This document shows positions 60,886 through 64,000 of a DNA stretch of 64,000 nucleotides, piece after piece. How positions within the stretch are numbered: position 1 is the stretch's first letter; the number at the start of each line of letters is the position of its first letter. The position numbers were made by a program, and so were the translations under genes. This stretch comes from Streptomyces sp. NBC_00162. Lineage in GTDB: Bacteria > Actinomycetota > Actinomycetes > Streptomycetales > Streptomycetaceae. The stretch lies in the NCBI RefSeq assembly GCF_024611995.1, contig NZ_CP102509.1, positions 6,572,001-6,636,000 of the forward strand, written 5' to 3'. Below the pieces are notes generated by a model. The model had not been told where the DNA came from. It saw only the letters and a list, made by a program, of their open reading frames with translations, and ran no database searches.

Positions 60886-63800
60886 ATGGCCTCGTTGCCG
60901 AACCCGCCCGCTGACACCCAGACCCGGGCCGATGCCCTCCGAGAGGCGCTCGCCACCCGTGTGGTCGTCGCCGACGGAGCCATGGGAACGATGCTCCAGG
61001 CGCAGGACCCCTCGATGGAGGACTTCCAGCAGCTCGAAGGATGCAACGAGGTCCTCAACGTCACCCGTCCGGACATCGTGCGCACCGTCCACGAGGCGTA
61101 CTTCTCCGTGGGCGTGGACTGCGTCGAGACGAACACCTTCGGTGCGAACTACGCCGCGCTCGCCGAGTACGACATCGCCGAACGCAACTTCGAGCTCTCC
61201 GAGGCCGGCGCCCGGATCGCCCGCGAGGTCGCCGACGAGTTCACCGCCTCCACCGGACAGCAGCGCTGGGTCCTGGGCTCCATCGGCCCCGGCACCAAGC
61301 TGCCCACCCTCGGGCACATCACCTACGACAAGATCCGCGACGCCTACCAGGTCAACGCGGAGGGCCTGCTGACCGGCGGCGCCGACGCGCTGCTGGTGGA
61401 GACCACGCAGGACCTGCTCCAGACCAAGTCCTCCATCATCGGCGCCCGCCGCGCCATGGAGGCACTCGGCGTCACCGTCCCGCTGATCTGTTCGGTGACG
61501 GTGGAGACGACCGGCACGATGCTGCTGGGTTCGGAGATCGGTGCGGCGCTCACGGCGCTCGAGCCGCTGGGCATCGACATGATCGGCCTGAACTGCGCCA
61601 CCGGTCCAGCGGAGATGAGCGAGCACCTGCGCTACCTGGCGCGCAACGCCCGCATCCCGCTCTCCTGCATGCCCAACGCCGGCCTGCCCGTCCTGACCAA
61701 GGACGGCGCGCACTACCCGCTGAGCGCCCCCGAGCTCGCCGACGCCCAGGAGACCTTCGTCCGCGAGTACGGACTCTCCCTGGTCGGCGGCTGCTGCGGT
61801 ACGACTCCGGAGCACCTGCGGCAGGTCGTGGAGCGCGTTCGCGGCACCGCGATCACTCAGCGGACCCCCCAGCCCGAGCCCGGCGCGGCCTCCCTCTATC
61901 AGACGGTGCCGTTCCGGCAGGACACCTCGTACATGGCGATCGGTGAGCGGACGAACGCGAACGGGTCGAAGAAGTTCCGTGAGGCGATGCTGGATGCCCG
62001 CTGGGACGACTGTGTGGAGATGGCGCGGGACCAGATCCGTGAGGGCGCGCACATGCTGGACCTGTGCGTGGACTACGTGGGCCGTGACGGTGTCGCGGAC
62101 ATGGAGGAGCTGGCGGGGCGTTTCGCGACGGCCTCGACGCTGCCGATCGTGCTGGACTCCACCGAGGTTCCGGTGATCCAGGCGGGTCTGGAGAAGCTGG
62201 GCGGGCGTGCGGTCATCAACTCGGTGAACTACGAGGACGGTGACGGTCCGGAGTCGCGTTTCGCGAAGGTGACGGGGCTGGCGCGGGAGCACGGGGCGGC
62301 GCTGATCGCGCTGACCATCGACGAGGAGGGCCAGGCCCGGACCGTCGAGCACAAGGTCGCCATCGCCGAACGCCTCATCGACGACCTGACGGGGAACTGG
62401 GGGATCCACGAGTCGGACATCCTCATCGACACCCTGACCTTCACGATCTGCACCGGCCAGGAGGAGTCCCGGGGCGACGGCATCGCCACGATCGAGGCGA
62501 TCCGTGAGCTCAAGCGCCGCCACCCGGACGTCCAGACCACGCTGGGTCTGTCGAACATTTCGTTCGGGCTGAATCCGGCTGCCCGTGTGCTGCTGAACTC
62601 GGTGTTCCTTGACGAGTGTGTCAAGGCGGGTCTGGATTCGGCGATCGTGCACGCGTCGAAGATCCTGCCGATCGCCCGGTTCGACGAGGAGCAGGTCACC
62701 ACCGCGCTGGACCTGATCTACGACCGGCGGGCCGAGGGCTATGACCCGCTGCAGAAGCTGATGGCGCTGTTCGAGGGCGTGAACACCAAGTCGATGAAGG
62801 CCGGCCGCGCCGAGGAACTCCTCGCGCTGCCGCTGGACGAGCGGCTGCAGCGGCGGATCATCGACGGTGAGAAGAACGGCCTGGAGGCCGACCTCGCCGA
62901 GGCCCTCCAGACCCGTCCCGCGCTCGACATCGTCAACGACACGCTGCTGGAGGGCATGAAGGTCGTCGGTGAGCTGTTCGGCTCCGGCCAGATGCAGCTG
63001 CCGTTCGTGCTGCAGTCGGCCGAGGTCATGAAGACGGCGGTCGCCTATCTCGAGCCGCACATGGAGAAGACCGACGACGAGGGCAAGGGCACCATCGTGC
63101 TTGCGACGGTGCGCGGCGACGTCCATGACATCGGCAAGAACCTGGTCGACATCATCTTGACCAACAACGGCTACAACGTCGTGAACATCGGCATCAAGCA
63201 GCCGGTGTCCGCGATCCTGGAGGCCGCGCAGGAGCACCGGGCCGACGTGATCGGCATGTCCGGTCTGCTGGTGAAGTCGACCGTGATCATGAAGGAGAAC
63301 CTGCAGGAGCTCAACCAGCGCAAGCTGGCCGCCGACTACCCGGTCATCCTCGGCGGCGCCGCCCTGACCCGCGCCTACGTCGAACAGGACCTCCACGAAA
63401 TCTACGAAGGCGAAGTCCGCTACGCCCGCGACGCCTTCGAAGGCCTGCGCCTGATGGACGCCCTCATCGCCGTCAAGCGCGGAGTCCCCGGAGCCTCCCT
63501 GCCCGAGCTCAAGCAGCGCCGCGTCGCCAAGAGGGACACGCCCGTCCTCCAGGTGGACGAGCCGGAGGAGCCCGGTGGCCGCTCGGACGTCTCCGTCGAC
63601 AACCCCGTCCCCACCCCGCCGTTCTGGGGCACCCGCGTGGTCAAGGGCATCCCGCTCAAGGACTACTCCTCCTGGCTCGACGAGGGAGCCCTCTTCAAGG
63701 GCCAGTGGGGCCTCAAGCAGGCCCGCGCGGGCGGAGCCACGTACGAGGAGCTCGTCGAGACCGAGGGACGCCCGCGCCTGCGCGGCCTCCTCGACAAGCT

Positions 63801-64000
63801 GCACACCGAGAACCTCCTCGAGGCCGCGGTCGTCTACGGCTACTTCCCCTGCGTGTCCAAGGGCGAGGACCTGATCATCCTCGACGAGCAGGGCAACGAG
63901 CGGACCCGCTTCACCTTCCCGCGCCAGCGCCGCGGCCGCCGCCTGTGCCTCGCGGACTTCTTCCGCCCCGAGGAGTCCGGCGAGACCGACGTCGTCGGCC
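60886..64000 (+). CDS. metH: Cobalamin-dependent methionine synthase (partial, C-terminus cut off)
   Basis: The first 1038 residues of the ~1160-residue enzyme that transfers methyl from methyl-tetrahydrofolate to homocysteine through cobalamin. In order: homocysteine domain (~20-320) with zinc cysteines C237 in GLNCATGP and C303, C304 in GGCCGTT; pterin-binding domain (~340-610); cobalamin cap and binding domain with the DxHxxG motif D745-x-H747-x2-G750 (GDVHDIGKNLVD); then the AdoMet-dependent reactivation domain (KGIPLKDYSSWLDEGALFKG). The window ends in this last domain. ATG 60886 (MASLPNPPADTQTR) follows AGGGAG. The reading frame is intact to the edge. Confidence 0.97.
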   Translation, partial: MASLPNPPADTQTRADALREALATRVVVADGAMGTMLQAQDPSMEDFQQLEGCNEVLNVTRPDIVRTVHEAYFSVGVDCVETNTFGANYAALAEYDIAERNFELSEAGARIAREVADEFTASTGQQRWVLGSIGPGTKLPTLGHITYDKIRDAYQVNAEGLLTGGADALLVETTQDLLQTKSSIIGARRAMEALGVTVPLICSVTVETTGTMLLGSEIGAALTALEPLGIDMIGLNCATGPAEMSEHLRYLARNARIPLSCMPNAGLPVLTKDGAHYPLSAPELADAQETFVREYGLSLVGGCCGTTPEHLRQVVERVRGTAITQRTPQPEPGAASLYQTVPFRQDTSYMAIGERTNANGSKKFREAMLDARWDDCVEMARDQIREGAHMLDLCVDYVGRDGVADMEELAGRFATASTLPIVLDSTEVPVIQAGLEKLGGRAVINSVNYEDGDGPESRFAKVTGLAREHGAALIALTIDEEGQARTVEHKVAIAERLIDDLTGNWGIHESDILIDTLTFTICTGQEESRGDGIATIEAIRELKRRHPDVQTTLGLSNISFGLNPAARVLLNSVFLDECVKAGLDSAIVHASKILPIARFDEEQVTTALDLIYDRRAEGYDPLQKLMALFEGVNTKSMKAGRAEELLALPLDERLQRRIIDGEKNGLEADLAEALQTRPALDIVNDTLLEGMKVVGELFGSGQMQLPFVLQSAEVMKTAVAYLEPHMEKTDDEGKGTIVLATVRGDVHDIGKNLVDIILTNNGYNVVNIGIKQPVSAILEAAQEHRADVIGMSGLLVKSTVIMKENLQELNQRKLAADYPVILGGAALTRAYVEQDLHEIYEGEVRYARDAFEGLRLMDALIAVKRGVPGASLPELKQRRVAKRDTPVLQVDEPEEPGGRSDVSVDNPVPTPPFWGTRVVKGIPLKDYSSWLDEGALFKGQWGLKQARAGGATYEELVETEGRPRLRGLLDKLHTENLLEAAVVYGYFPCVSKGEDLIILDEQGNERTRFTFPRQRRGRRLCLADFFRPEESGETDVVG

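Noticed and set aside
60880-63804. A 974-codon open frame on the minus strand opposite metH
   Set aside because: It is the antisense shadow of metH, with no recognisable motifs.

Overview
The window is a high-GC chromosomal segment of a Streptomyces species. The evidence is the strong third-position GC bias, frequent GTG starts and stop/start overlaps, chaplin genes, mycothiol ligase (mshC), a glycerol operon in the order gylR-glpF-glpK-glpD, a two-domain-rich set of TetR regulators, and F420- and B12-dependent enzymes. The order chpH/chpC ... mshC ... glp operon ... metH matches, from memory, the conserved core of streptomycete chromosomes around SCO1657-SCO1675 of S. coelicolor, and soxR further left fits SCO1697. 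No phage, insertion sequence or CRISPR array is visible, so this is core and near-core chromosome rather than an island.

Layout. 1-2.6 kb: the start of a drug-type ABC exporter ATPase, divergent from a TetR regulator, then an orphan restriction-type specificity domain protein and a 54-residue repeat peptide. 2.6-4.8 kb: GntR regulator and homogentisate dioxygenase (hmgA) with a 28-bp operator-like palindrome. 4.9-9.4 kb: three tightly joined genes for a membrane-anchored secreted beta-helix protein, a cupredoxin-like lipoprotein and a polytopic membrane protein. 9.4-14.1 kb: TetR, molybdopterin oxidoreductase, citrate-metal transporter. 14.1-20.3 kb: aldehyde and alcohol dehydrogenases, TetR, acyl-CoA dehydrogenase, YiaA-type protein, TetR, MaoC hydratase. 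20.4-25.0 kb: SoxR, a BKACE-like protein lacking its metal histidines, a zinc-ribbon protein, an alpha/beta hydrolase and a NamZ-type muramidase. 25.1-30.7 kb: SDR, acyl-CoA ligase, TetR, acyl-CoA dehydrogenase and APH-type kinase, a set that resembles 4-hydroxyacid (levulinate-type) catabolism and shares an operator-like palindrome. 30.8-36 kb: MBL hydrolase, histidine-rich protein, DUF202 pair with NUDIX, FAD dehydrogenase, ASCH protein. 36-40.3 kb: TPR-like protein and two amino acid permeases. 40.3-44.2 kb: tRNA-Leu(GAG), M20 peptidase, two chaplins, small conserved proteins. 44.2-50.5 kb: RecD-like protein that has lost its Walker motifs, aldo/keto reductase, F420 oxidoreductase, ferritin-like protein, CorA. 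50.7-55.4 kb: phosphatase, DUF3090, SCO1664-family protein, mshC, PAC2. 55.4-60.6 kb: glycerol operon. 60.9 kb to the end: metH, cut by the window edge.

How the genes work together. Catabolism under local repressors dominates: at least four regulator/target groups can be read from repeated palindromes in promoters (sites at 14141 and 17522; 19095 and 20344; 25066 and 30693; 59640 and 60630). Many convergent gene pairs are separated by long perfect hairpins acting as shared terminators. The ORF products and motifs were read directly; family names rest on recognised motifs, not on database searches.
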